A stretch of DNA of 64,000 nucleotides from Diplolepis rosae (taxonomy: Eukaryota > Arthropoda > Insecta > Hymenoptera > Diplolepididae), in contig JAPYXD010000677.1 in assembly GCA_030998225.1 (NCBI GenBank), positions 13,949,501-14,013,500 on the forward strand. Direction: 5' to 3'. Position numbers and translations under genes: made by a program. The notes under the pieces are model-generated. The model worked only from the letters and a program-made list of their open reading frames with translations, did no database searches and was not told the origin of the DNA. This document shows positions 24,312 through 35,514 of the stretch, in pieces (the first letter of the stretch is position 1; each line of letters starts with the position of its first letter).

Positions 24312-24544
24312 GTTGGCTTTAAGGTTCAGAAGAAATGAAACTCAGAGTTTCATATTTTCAAACGTTTCGACTCAGATTGGAGTCCACACTAGTGAGAATT
24401 TATTTCTGTTATTTTGTTGAGTAGCCGGAAAAAAGTTGGTAAAAAAACAGAAATAAATTCTCACTGATGAGGACTCCAATCTGAGTTGAAACGTTTGAAA
24501 ATATGAAACTTTGAGTTATATTTTTTCTGGAGCCTGAAGCCAAC
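24312..24544. repeat. Inverted repeat carrying hammerhead-like cores
   Basis: Arms 24312-24410 and 24446-24544 are inverted copies of about 99 bp with a loop of about 35 bp. Each arm carries the hammerhead-like block; the plus-strand copy at 24464-24492 is intact, and the left arm (minus strand) has lost the CTGATGA box (CTAGTGT). The structure resembles tail-to-tail Penelope-like ends. Confidence 0.8.
24464..24492 (+). ncRNA. Hammerhead ribozyme-like motif
   Basis: CTGATGA at 24464-24470 and GAAAC at 24488-24492, separated by a hairpin with stem ACTC/GAGT. This is the full invariant core spacing of a minimal hammerhead. The downstream GTTTG and upstream AATTCTCA would contribute to the other stems. 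Activity is not proven; in PLE tails such motifs often act as tandem copies. Confidence 0.5.
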
Positions 24545-25014
24545 TAAGAACACCAACAATATTTAATATTAATATTAAGGGTCGATATAAGTTTCATTCA
24601 TTATGAAAATTAATAATAGAAAAAATGTCATTTTTAATAACAATTACTGTAGGTCAAAGTTCAATACGGATTTTTCCAAGTTTACTATTTGAAAATGATC
24701 GGATTTTAAGGAACGATGGCTCATTTTGTTCTTTGAACATTTTTTAGAAAACTCCACCAGCTTAGATTTTTTGATAAATCCCTCATTTTTTACTAAGAAT
24801 GAGAAATGCTGACGAATTAATATTTTGTTTTTTCACTTTCCAAAATAGGTAAATATTTCAATTCCATTGTTTTCAAATTTAGAATTTAAAAATATATCAA
24901 TTCGTGATGTCTTTAAGGCCCTGGATCAACCTGAGAACGCGACAAAATTCCTGTAAAAGTTCGTGTATAAGTTTTTTATTATTAGTTTTTCATTGTTAAA
25001 ACAAAACCACGGAA
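24545..25014. other. Intron, no recognised feature
   Basis: AT-rich DNA leading into the mariner remnant. No mariner inverted terminal repeat was recognised in front of the transposase fragment. Confidence 0.4.
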
Positions 25015-25624
25015 AAAAGTGAGTTTCGTGTGCTTATTGAAGGTCATATTCTACGAGGAAAATCAATCAAAGAAACTGAAGGAAAGCTCGCAAAATATTA
25101 TAAGGAGTCTGCTCCATCACATGGCATGGTTCATAAGTGGTTCACTGAATTATGTTGCTGCCGTATTAGCACACGTGATGCTGAGCGTCCTGACCGTCCA
25201 AAAGAGATGACTTCTCAAAACATGATCGATAAAATCCATGACACCGTACTCAGCGATCGTCGATTGAAAGTGCGTAAGATTAGTGAGACTGTATAAACAT
25301 ATCAGTGGGACGCGTATGGCAAATTTTACATGAATTTTTGAACGTGAGGAAGCTGTCTGCAAGATGAGTGCCGCGTTATGTTATGTTTGCGACGTTATAT
25401 AACTGTTGATGAAACATAGATTCATTATTATACACCAGAAACAAAAAATCAGTCGAAAATGTGGAAAGGGCCTGGTGAAACTGCGCCGCAAAAAGCGAAG
25501 ACAGTTTCATCAGCGGCTAAGGTCATGGCCACAATTTTTTGGGACTCACATGGTATAATATCAATGGATTATCTACAGAAGGGAAAAACTATTACAGGAG
25601 TGTATTATGCCTCATTATTAGGAA
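25015..25624 (+). pseudogene. mariner transposase fragment, disrupted and truncated
   Basis: Frame 25021-25296 reads EFRVLIEGHILRGKSIKET, with the mariner N-terminal helix-turn-helix region, then RPDRPKE and a run ending in a stop. The next frame gives ISVGRVWQILHEFLNVRKLS, again followed by a stop in place of Trp. Then comes RRYITVDET (first catalytic Asp) with a stop right after, then GKVMATIFWD-type sequence (AAKVMATIFWDSHGIISMDY; second Asp in FWD) and KGKTITGVYYASLL. About 40 residues are missing between the second and third blocks. The third catalytic Asp (HQDNAP block) and the C-terminus are absent because the sequence switches to satellite at about 25624. A dead cut-and-paste transposase of the Tc1/mariner superfamily, on the opposite strand to the host gene. 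Confidence 0.92.
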
Positions 25625-28450
25625 TACCTCCCCAATCGCCTTGATCCAATCATTGAATTCTCACAAGAGTCCAAAGTCGCCTAACTGGGACAAGTGCCTC
25701 CTGACACTCTAGGGGCAGTCCCGAGTCATCTATATTAGATATCGGACTCTAGTAAGTTCCAGGTGCTTCTTGAGACTTGGAACTTCGAAACGAATACCTC
25801 CCTAACCGTTTTGATCAAACCATTGAACTCTTACGACAGTCCAAATTTGCAAAACTATGACAAGTGCCACCTGATGCTCTAGGGGTGGTCCTGTGTCATG
25901 AATACTATATATCGGACTCTAGTAAGTTCCAGGTGCTCCTTGAAACTTGGAATTTCGAAACGAATACCTGCCTAACCGCCTTGATCCAACCATTGAACTC
26001 TTACGGCAGTCCAAAGTCGCCAAACCGGAACAAGTGCCTCCTGACGCTCTAGGGGCGGTCCTGTGTCATCTGTGCTATATATCGGACTCTAGTAAGTTCC
26101 AGGTGCTTCTTGAGACTTGGAACTTCGAAACAAATACCTCCCGCACCTCCTTGATCCAACCATTGACATCTTACAACAGTCCAAATTCGACAAATTGGGA
26201 CAAGTGCCTCCTGACGCTCTAGGGACGGTCCTGTGTCATCTATACTGGATATCGGACTCTAGTAAGTTCCAGGTGCTTCTTGAGACTTGGAACTTCGAAA
26301 CAAATACCTCCCGCACCTCCTTGATCCAACCATTGACATCTTACAACAGTCCAAATTCGACAAATTGGGACAAGTGCCTCCTGACGCTCTAGGGACGGTC
26401 CTGTGTCATCTATACTGGATATCGGACTCCAGTAAGTTCCAGGTGCTTCTTGAGACTTGGAACTTCGAAACGAATACCTCCCTAACCGTTTTGATCAAAC
26501 CATTGAACTCTTACGACAGTCCAAATTTGCCAAACTATGAGAAGTGCCTCCTGATGCTCTAGGGGTGGTCCTGTGTCATCTGTGCTATATATCGGACTCT
26601 AGTAAGTTCCAGGTGCTTCTTGAGACTTGGAACTTCGAAACAAATACCTCCCTCACCTCCTTGATCCAACCATTGACATCTTACAACAGTCCAAATTCGA
26701 CAAATTGGGACAAGTGCCTCCTGACGCTCTAGGGACGGTCCTGTGTCATCTATACTGGATATCGGACTCTAGTAAGTTCCAGGTGCTTCTTGAGACTTGG
26801 AACTTCGAAACAAATACCTCCCGCACCTCCTTGATCCAACCATTGACATCTTACAACAGTCCAAATTCGACAAATTGGGACAAGTGCCTCCTGACGCTCT
26901 AGGGACGGTCCTGTGTCATCTATACTGGATATCGGACTCCAGTAAGTTCCAGGTGCTTCTTGAGACTTGGAACTTCGAAACGAATACCTCCCTAACCGTT
27001 TTGATCAAACCATTGAACTCTTACGACAGTCCAAATTTGCCAAACTATGAGAAGTGCCTCCTGATGCTCTAGGGGTGGTCCTGTGTCATGAATAATGTAT
27101 ATCGGACTCTAGTAAGTTCCAGGTGCTTCTTGAGACTTGGAACTTCGAAACAAATACCTTCCTCACCTCCTTGATCCAACCATTGACATCTTACAACAGT
27201 CCAAAGACGCCAAACCGGAACAAGTGCCTCCTGACGCTCTAGGGGCGGTCCTGTGTCATCTGTGCTATATATCGGACTCTAGTAAGTTCCAGGTGCTTCT
27301 TGAGACTTGGAACTTCGAAACAAATACCTCCTGCACCTCCTTGATCCAACCATTGACATCTTACAACAGTCCAAATTCGACAAATTGGGACAAGTGCCTC
27401 CTGACGCTCTAGGGACGGTCCTGTGTCATCTATACTGGATATCGGACTCCAGTAAGTTCCAGGTGCTTCTTGAGACTTGGAACTTCGAAACGAATACCTC
27501 CCTAACCGTTTTGATCAAACCATTGAACTCTTACGACAGTCCAAATTTGCCAAACTATGAGAAGTGCCTCCTGATGCTCTAGGGGTGGTCCTGTGTCATG
27601 AATACTGTATATCGGACTCTAGTAAGTTCCAGGTGCTTCTTGAGACTTGGAACTTCGAAACAAATACCTCCCTCACCTCCTTGATCCAACCATTGACATC
27701 TTACAACAGTCCAAAGTCGCCAAACCGGAACAAGTGCCTCCTGACGCTCTAGGGGCGGTCCTGTGTCATCTGTGCTATATATCGGACTCTAGTAAGTTCC
27801 AGGTGCTTCTTGAGACTTGGAACTTCGAAACAAATACCTCCTGCACCTCCTTGATCCAACCATTGACATCTTACAACAGTCCAAATTCGACAAATTGGGA
27901 CAAGTGCCTCCTGACGCTCTAGGGACGGTCCTGTGTCATCTATACTGGATATCGGACTCCAGTAAGTTCCAGGTGCTTCTTGAGACTTGGAACTTCGAAA
28001 CGAATACCTCCCTAACCGTTTTGATCAAACCATTGAACTCTTACGACAGTCCAAATTTGCCAAACTATGAGAAGTGCCTCCTGATGCTCTAGGGGTGGTC
28101 CTGTGTCATGAATACTGTATATCGGACTCTAGTAAGTTCCAGGTGCTTCTTGAGACTTGGAACTTCGAAACAAATACCTCCCTCACCTCCTTGATCCAAC
28201 CATTGACATCTTACAACAGTCCAAAGTCGCCAAACCGGAACAAGTGCCTCCTGACGCTCTAGGGGCGGTCCTGTGTCATCTATACTGGATATCAGACTCT
28301 AGTAAGTTCCAGGTGCTTCTTGAGACTTGGAACTTCGAAACGAATACCTTCCTAACCGTCTTGATCCAACCATTGAACTCTTTCGACAGTCCAAAGTCGC
28401 CAAACTGGGACAAGTGCCTCCTGACGCTCCAGGGACGGTCCGGAGTCATC
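25625..28450. repeat. 170-bp satellite, 16-17 units, with 510-bp higher-order period
   Basis: The word GGACTCTAGTAAGTTCCAGG (or a one-base variant) recurs every 170 bp from 25743 to 28293, 16 times. Variant units recur every third copy: the type reading CCAAATTTGCCAAACTATGA occurs at 26521, 27031, 27541 and 28051, exactly 510 bp apart, which shows a trimeric higher-order repeat. Each unit contains the dyad AAGTTCCA...TGGAACTT with a 16-bp spacer. Because 170 is not divisible by three, the many 91-codon open frames across the array are artefacts. The first unit abuts the mariner fragment; the last fades near 28450. Monomer length near a nucleosome repeat is typical of centromeric or heterochromatic satellites. 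Confidence 0.96.
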
Positions 28451-28719
28451 TTTATTGATAAAAATCGGTGCGGCTTCTATCATCAAATAGGTGTTTATTT
28501 TTGAGCCGCACACCAGTCAAATATGAGTCCGGTGTCTTTCTTCAAAGAAATCATCACCAGTTCGGTGTGAAACAGTATTCTAATTCAAAGTCAGGCCAGA
28601 ATCTCGCACCAAGTGCTTGCAACTAAACACAATTTTCAACATTACACATTTTTTAATTCAAAGTGTTATCTTATATTTTTGTTCTTTATGTTTTTAAGTA
28701 TTTCGTTCTTCAGAAAGCA
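28451..28719. other. Spacer between satellite and repeat element
   Basis: About 270 bp of unique sequence including GTGCGGCTTC and its inverted partner GAGCCGCAC around 28470-28510. The mariner sequence does not resume here. Confidence 0.4.
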
Positions 28720-29300
28720 TTTTTACATTCTCATCATATAAGAAGGTATTGGTTTTATGTGAAAAATGACTTTCGCAATTTTCATCAAATTTTTACGTTT
28801 TGAGACCCCCTGAGTCAGAAAAAACGGTTTTTACGAAAGTTTCTGTCAGTCTGTCTGCTGTAGTAGGTCGTGTGCGGCATAACTCTCGATAGAATTATCA
28901 GATTGAATTGAGCTTTGGTACACTTTATCGGAGCCGAAAAAGTAAGGACAAGTTCGTTAACCAGCCACATCCAATCAAAATTGAGGGATGGAGCACTACT
29001 TTTGTGTTTTTGAAAATAATTTTTTGAAAAAATCAAAATCTCCAATCCTGGTTTTAGATAGTGCTCATAAATCTCTAAAAATTATCCTGATAACATTTTT
29101 TGATTAAATCAAAATTAGAAATGTTACAGCATATGAAAACTTGAACAAAGTTAATATCAAAATTCCATTTTCCAGTTAAATTATACGAGATAAAAAAAGA
29201 CGTTATGATACAATATTATTTTCTACATAAAAACCTACAAATTTGAATTGTAAAATTTTTTCATAAGATGCATATTTTTCTTTTTAATTTATTTTTTTTT
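28720..29300 (-). mobile_element. GC-hairpin repeat family C, truncated copy, reversed
   Basis: Begins TTTTTACATTCTCATCAT and continues as the reverse complement of the right end of the elements at 32.3 and 47.8 kb, including the ACAGACAGAC tract, the CCAGCCACATCCAATC segment and GATATCAAAATTCC. Lost about two thirds of the full length. Non-coding. Confidence 0.8.
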
Positions 29301-31167
29301 ATAAATATTCTTGAAGTTTCTATTTCTCAAGTCTTTCTCTTTTCTTATTTATCGAATTTCATAAATATATGATTTTTTAAACACTAACTTTATCAATTTC
29401 CACAAATTTAAAAGCATTTTGAAATAAAAGTGTTTCAAATATTACAAAATCCTTTATAAAGCACAAAATCCAATATCACAAAAATGAAATCTCTCGAAAT
29501 TTATCCACGATCTTGACAGATAACTACACATATATTTCTAATAAAGTTTATCTTCTCGAAAAATACCCAAAGGACTTTGATAGCTAAATATTCTACTGAA
29601 TATTGGGGAAAGAGGCACCTTTTGAAAAATTTATTTCCCAACATGAAGAACTGTATAATGTTCAATAACATGAAAGTCGAAAGAACGAATGTAGTGTATC
29701 TTTGTGATAAATTACACCTTAAGGACAGAAAATATCGACTAGAGCGAATAAAAGGAAAACGAAAAATCCTTTAAGGGAAAAAGCTTGAAGGAAGGTCAGA
29801 CCGACTTCAAGGAGTTAGAAAAAGTAGGGCGAATTGAGAAATTCGCTTAGCCGTTGAAGGAACCCAGGAACGAAAAGGGCGAGAAGAATGAGCGCGAAAA
29901 GTTGGTGAATCGTTTGGTTTCCCGTGGGACCGTGAAATTAAATTCCTTTACCTTCTTACATCCCACGAGATCGACAAAAATGGAGAAAAATATTTTGTTA
30001 CTGACCTAGGAATACTTTGTATCTTGATTCTTTTAAAGGTTTACTTTATGTCGTCTTATAAGAGTCTTTTGAAACGACAATATATATTTCAAAAACCTAA
30101 CATGTTTTGAAATGCATCAAATTTTACTTACAAATTAGCGTTTTAAAATTCATGCTGTTTCTTCAAAGAAATATTTATAATATTTTCACAAGTTTGTTTT
30201 ATGAATATTATTGCAATTACTCAGTAATCTGAACATCAAAAATTTCAATTAAAATACATTTAAGGGAATATTATAATTATTATTCGTTAAAATTCAGACT
30301 CAAGTAAAGTGTGATGTATTTTTTTGTCTTTACGTACAGTTTTTTTTCAGATTTATCGTTGATTATTACTGCAAATAGTAAAATGGTTATTATTCTTTTG
30401 AATGTAATTGCTCAACTAAATAATTTGAAATAATGGAAAATATTTGTTACATTTTGAGGGCATTTTCAGATATTTAAATTAAGGGTTGGCGGTTGAAAGA
30501 GCTAATCTCTCTAGGACCCACTTTGAAAATTTTTTTATAAAAAAGTTCGAAAATTTATATTAGACAGAACGTAAAGTAGTCGAAATTGAAGTTATTAATT
30601 TAAAAACTACATGACACCCATTGATTCAGAATGTTTGTTCGAATGAAATCCTCTTTCTATAATTGGACAGTTTCTGTTTAACTACTGCATATTATATTTT
30701 TATATCGGTATGAATTTTAGTACCCAAATAACTTTATGTAATACTTAAAGAGGAAAACGCGATGTAGTAAGAATTGAAATCATACATTTTCACACTATAA
30801 TATAACTATCGAATCTAAATAAAAAATATACAGATGGTCTGGATAATATCAAATCAGTTTTATACTTCTATTAATATTGATTGTGAATTATTATTAATCC
30901 AGAGATATAATTAGACTCTTATCTAAATTAAATCAGTATCTGACTAGCACACCAGATAGATTTATGTCTAGACGGAATCAATGAAATTTGACTAATTTAG
31001 ATTTATAGTAGATATTACTAGGAAGCATAAATTCAATTTCATATTCTCAGTCTGTCAAATGTATAATCAAACTCCTCGAATATAGAAAGCATTGAATGAA
31101 TTAGATTAATCACACATTACATAAAAAGGAGCAATAAAATATATTGCAGCTTCGAAAATTCTATCGT
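29301..31167. other. Intron, no recognised feature
   Basis: AT-rich intron. The stretch 29760-29960 is purine-rich and unique. No supported gene. Confidence 0.4.
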
Positions 31168-31171
31168 TTAA

Positions 31172-31865
31172 GGGGTCAGTCGCAGTCGGAATTTTCAAAA
31201 ATCGATTTTTGGATTATTACATATTTTTATGGTGTAACACCTTGCAAATATGCTCCCTAAATTTGAACTCGGTTCAAACAAAATTGACTTTGCTACGTAA
31301 ACTATACTTAAAACTTTAAATGTGTTTTTCTCGAAACCACGTTTTTCAAATCGAATACCACGATTACTCGAAAACCGCTTTAACGATTCACTTCGAACTT
31401 GGCAGGATGCTTTGATATATAAAAGTGCGGTGCTAAATCGTAGATTTTTTTTTTCATTCAAAACTTTTTATTTAATTAACAAAAAGCGGTTGATTTTTTT
31501 GGCGAAAATCGGACGTCCAAGTTTGACCGGTCACCATTTTGTCAAAACAAAAGATTTTTTTTGACAAGCTACCATCAAGTACCGTAGAAACTAATAAATG
31601 AAAGAAATAATATGGGATTTTTGATTTCGAATAACCCATTCAGGTACTGAATGGTCACCGCAGAACGTCTTTTGCAAAAAAATCTCCGGTAAACTACATG
31701 CTTTTTTTTCATTTCTGATTATTTTTCAAAGAAATTTTCACGAAGCATCAATAAAATTATATACTTTTTGCTGCTGAAATGATTGAAAAAATATATGTAT
31801 ATAGTAAAGAGAAAAAAATTATCGAAAAATACGCTTTTCTTCCTTCTCTGACTGTGACTAACCTC
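31172..31865. mobile_element. TTAA-flanked element, family D (intact)
   Basis: 694 bp flanked by TTAA on both sides (31168-31171 and 31866-31869). The terminal inverted repeats are GGGGTCAGTCGCAGTC and the complement GACTGTGACTAACCTC. No transposase. A second copy, split by insertions, is at 20756-22877. TTAA flanks suggest piggyBac-type mobilisation. Confidence 0.82.
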
Positions 31866-31869
31866 TTAA

Positions 31870-32326
31870 GACCAAGGACCAATAAACTCAATTTCTTGAT
31901 AAATGAAAAAATCTCAGATGTAATATTATTTTTCTTATAATATGACGCAAAACACAAAGCGAGATAAAAAATATATTTGATTTGGAATAACTTTAATATC
32001 CCACCCCCATAAATAATGTGATCTCAGATAAAAAATAATGATTACACTTTACCCAACTGATATTTATTATACTTTGCCAAGGGATCACATAAAAAGAAGC
32101 TACAAAAAAACGATTTTGGCTTCAATTCAGCCGCCCAGTGTATAAGCGCATCAGTCTCTCCTTTTCTAATGGTCTAGTTTTTGTTACATATTAGAATTAG
32201 CCGATTTTTAGTCCCATGTGAGGAATATTTTCTGTCAACATTCTACACGGAAAGAAATTTGATGGCTAAATGTATTAGGTTTCTCGAGAAGAAGTACCAT
32301 TTTAGAGAGTAAACTAAAACTATTGG
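31870..32326. other. Intron, no recognised feature
   Basis: Unique AT-rich spacer between two repeat elements. Confidence 0.4.
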
Positions 32327-33720
32327 AAAAAATCTGCCCGCTTCGCGGGCACATTCTCATCGCGCGCAAGTTTGAGCGCGCCTAGGGCGTACGACTTGAT
32401 CGTTGCGCTTCGCGCTCCGTTCTTTCTGGACCTCGCGCTTCGCGCTCGGTCTTGTGCTCTCCGCATACATTTAAGTTTATTTCTTATAATTTGATACTGA
32501 AGCTCAAACTAATTTTATAATTATATTACAGATGATGTGAATTACACATTTTCTCAAAGTCACTCTATTTCTTTTTGAATTTAAGTGAAACAGGAAATTC
32601 AATTTACTTAAGGCTCTATTAGCCTTAAGGAACACATTCTCATCATGACGCTCGCGCTTCGCACTCGATTTTCTGTATACATTTCAGTCACTTTTTAATA
32701 AATTACATGATTAAAATAATTTATTTTCTTCCAAATCTCTCAAAAAGAAAAAACAATCGTAGAACTTATTTAAGGAAACGATTTTACAGAACAACGCCTA
32801 TTTCGTATCTCACATATTTTGGTGAAAAAAATCGAATTTTTTTAATATTAAAAATCAAAACATAAAATATACATCCTGTCCCGAAATGTCTTAATGAAAA
32901 TTTGTAAACCTCATTTAGGCAAACAATTTTCCATATAAACGTTTTTTTTGTATCTCACATATTTTGTCTAAAAGATGGAATTTTTGAATTTTAAACGTAT
33001 TTTTTGGAATTATAACGAAAAATATATGTTTTACCAGAAACTGAGTCAGACAAAATTTGTAGATCTTTTTGAAACGAACAACTTTGTATTCTAACGTTTT
33101 TTTCGTATTGTACATATTATTGTTAAAAAATTGAATTTTGGATTTTCAATAGTTTTTTTTTTAATTAAAAAGAAAAATATGCATCTTATGAAAAAATGTT
33201 ACAATTCAAATTTGTAGGTCTTTATTTATTCAATAATATTGTATCATAACGTTTTTTCGTATCTCGTATAATTTAACTGGAAAACGGAATTTTGATATTG
33301 ACTTTTTTCGAATTTGAATATGCTGTAACATTTCTAATTTTGATTTAATCAAAAAATGTTATCAGGATAATTGTTAGACATTTATGAGCACTATCTAAAA
33401 CCAGTATTGAAATTTTTCATTTTTTCAAAAAATTATTTTCAAAAACACAAAAGTAGTGCTCAACCCCTCAATTTTGATTGGATGTGGCTGGTTAACGAAC
33501 TTGTCCTTACTTTTTCGGCTCCGATAAAGTGTACCAAAGCTCAATTCAATCTGATAATTCTATCGATAGTTATGCCGCACACGACCTACAGACAGACACT
33601 TTCGTAAAAACCCTTTTTTCTGACTCAGGGGGTCTCAAAACGTAAAGATTTGATGAAAATTTCGAAAGTCTTTTTTCACATAAAACCAATACCTTCTCAT
33701 CCATGATGAGAATGTAAAAA
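32327..33720 (+). mobile_element. GC-hairpin repeat family C, full-length copy
   Basis: About 1.39 kb. The left end is AAAAATCTGCCCGCTTCGCG, with the hairpin CCCGCTTCGCGGG, followed by GC-rich words such as CGCGCTTCGCGCTC that stand out in this AT-rich region. The right end has the hairpin CTCATCCATGATGAG and then AATGTAAAAA. ACATTCTCATC occurs in inverted orientation near both ends. Interior tracts include ACAGACAGAC. No transposase and no clear target duplication. Similar copies lie at 47.8 and 21.2 kb. Confidence 0.8.
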
Positions 33721-34389
33721 TTGTGAAGAAGTCCCATCATAATGGTAAAGTTTATTATGTCATTCATTACTAACTGTCTGTCTAAAATTTGAGTCTAATA
33801 ATGAGACATAATAGCAGCATTCATATCATTTTACCGAATCTTATGATGTAAATATACGTCATCGTATGAAGCAGAGTTTTGGAATCAGCGCATGTTTCAC
33901 TATGGAAACATTGAGGAAAATTTCCACTTTCGACCATTCTCATATTTCTACTACAGTAGGACTTAGAAAGTCAAATCAATAAGAGTGGATTTTACCATCT
34001 CCGATTGTAATAATTCCAAATTGAAGAAAATTTTTTTTTCATTGCATCATTTCGTAGTGCCACTGTTGATCTTTATTGCTCCTTGTCGATTTCCTTCATT
34101 TATTTGTCAAGTGGCAAATATTTTAGCCGGAAAAAACCTACCTAAATGGACCTAAATGTCCTACAACTAACGCCACACTAGACTACTCTCGCAATTGCGG
34201 TTTGAAATTTTGGAAATTGTATTGGAAGACTGCTTTGCTAGAACGTTTTTAAGGAGGAGAAAAATTATCATCTTCAATTCCAACGTTTGAACTTTGATGG
34301 GAACTTTATCGAACGTTACGATTATAATATTCCGTAAATGCGTGAAAGTAATATTTCAACCGATGGAATCTCTTATAATGTAAACGCGA
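33721..34389. other. Intron, no recognised feature
   Basis: Unique intron DNA before the duplicated segment at 34.39 kb. Confidence 0.4.
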
Positions 34390-34498
34390 AAGATATGCAT
34401 ACACGTCTTTAAAGGTATATTTTGTCCAAAATGAAGTTGGCATATGAATTTTCAATTTTTACCATCATTCTTCGTGATATTTCCCAAAACGTGTTATA

Positions 34499-35256
34499 AA
34501 GGGTTTCCCAATAAGGGTGATATGTTTTGAAATTGAAAAAAAAACACTGAATATTCATTCGGAATTGATCGAAATCTTTTTTATTATATTGGATATTCTA
34601 TGCCATTTATGATTTAAAGAATATATCGGCCTAATGTCCCCCGAGACTTGAGCCAAAAATGCGCCTCATCAGAAAAGATGATTTTTTGATGAAAATTGGG
34701 ATAATTTTCAATTGATTCCAGAGCCCAATCCGCGAACTCCCGACGCAAACGATGGTCATTAGGCTTCAGTTTTTGGGCCAGAATCATCTTATAGGGATGC
34801 AGGCCAAGATCCAATCGCAAAATACGCCAGGTAGTCATCCTGGACAGGCCCAATTCCTGAGATCGGCGTGGCACGGACAATTCACGGTTTTCCTCGATAC
34901 TGGCCTGTACGGCGGCTATATTCTGTGTAGAACGTGCGGTACGCATACCATTTTTAGGCTTAGTATCCAATAGAGTAAATTCACTCTCCAACTTATCGAT
35001 TATTCGAGGAATTGAGAGCGCGGATGGAGCAGAATGACGACCATATTTTGCACGATATGCTCTTTGAACACCGACAAAACTTCTCGAATTTTGATAAAAT
35101 AATTGGACAATTTCCAAACGTTGTGGAAGCGTGAAACTACTCATGATTAAATGGCAAACCTTACTGATCACAACTGACAGCAGACGTCAAAAATTTCAGT
35201 TCAAATGAGCCCGATAGGGACATTCAAAATCATATCACCCCTATTGGGAAACCCTT
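34499..35256 (-). mobile_element. IS630/Tc1-mariner-type transposon, internally deleted
   Basis: 758 bp with inverted ends AAGGGTTTCCCAATAAGGG and the complementary CCCCTATTGGGAAACCCTT, flanked by TA at 34497-34498 and 35257-35258. The empty site at about 36290 reads GTGTTATATTAAGTAGC with a single TA, confirming the boundaries. It encodes the N-terminal part of a transposase on the minus strand. Confidence 0.9.
34614..35171 (-). pseudogene. Truncated transposase (DUF4817-type helix-turn-helix, IS630/Tc1 superfamily)
   Basis: 185 codons. The N-terminal SSFTLPQRLEIVQLFYQNSR and AYRAKYGRHSAPSA form the DUF4817-like helix-turn-helix seen in many insect transposases. SRMTTWRILRLDLGLHPYK is the second DNA-binding part, and KIIFSDEAHFWL carries the first catalytic Asp. 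The frame then passes into SRGTLGRYIL and stops. In the +1 frame that tail reads SLGGH, stop, ADIFFKS, close to the usual C-terminal end of this family (from memory, RSRGGHL..I.F). I infer a deletion of roughly 150 codons that fused the catalytic core to the tail out of frame. The second and third catalytic acids are missing, so the protein cannot be active. The downstream ATG of MSSFTLPQ is the more likely start. Confidence 0.85.
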
Positions 35257-35514
35257 TATTAAGTAGCATATTTTGGACCAACTGACAGAAATTACTAATG
35301 CTTCTGGTTTACCGTCAAAAATGGTACTTTCAACCATCAAATTTCTATCCGTGAAGGTGTTAAAATAAATTGAATTGTCAGAAAATTTTACCATCAAGAT
35401 GGAAATTCTTTTTGGTACTTTAGCGTATTCCATAACAGAAATCTTAATAAATGTGAATTATTAGAAAAAAAGTACGTCGATTTAGAATTTCATCATGCGT
35501 TTCCAAAGAGTTGA

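Larger units (their letters stand above)
34390..35355. repeat. Short duplicated segment, copy 1 (interrupted by a TA-type transposon)
   Basis: 34390-34498 plus 35257-35355 match 35515-35538 plus 36206-36390 once both insertions are removed: shared words include GATATGCATACACGTCTTTA, ATGAATTTTCAATTTTTAC and GTCAAATTTCTATCCGTG. The unit is about 200 bp. Copy 1 lacks the foldback MITE; copy 2 lacks the transposon at 34499-35256. Confidence 0.85.

Noticed and set aside
25864..28504. Many overlapping 62-115 codon plus-strand frames with near-identical products
   Set aside because: They are the 170-bp satellite read in cycling frames; the unit is not a multiple of three and stops recur every unit and a half.
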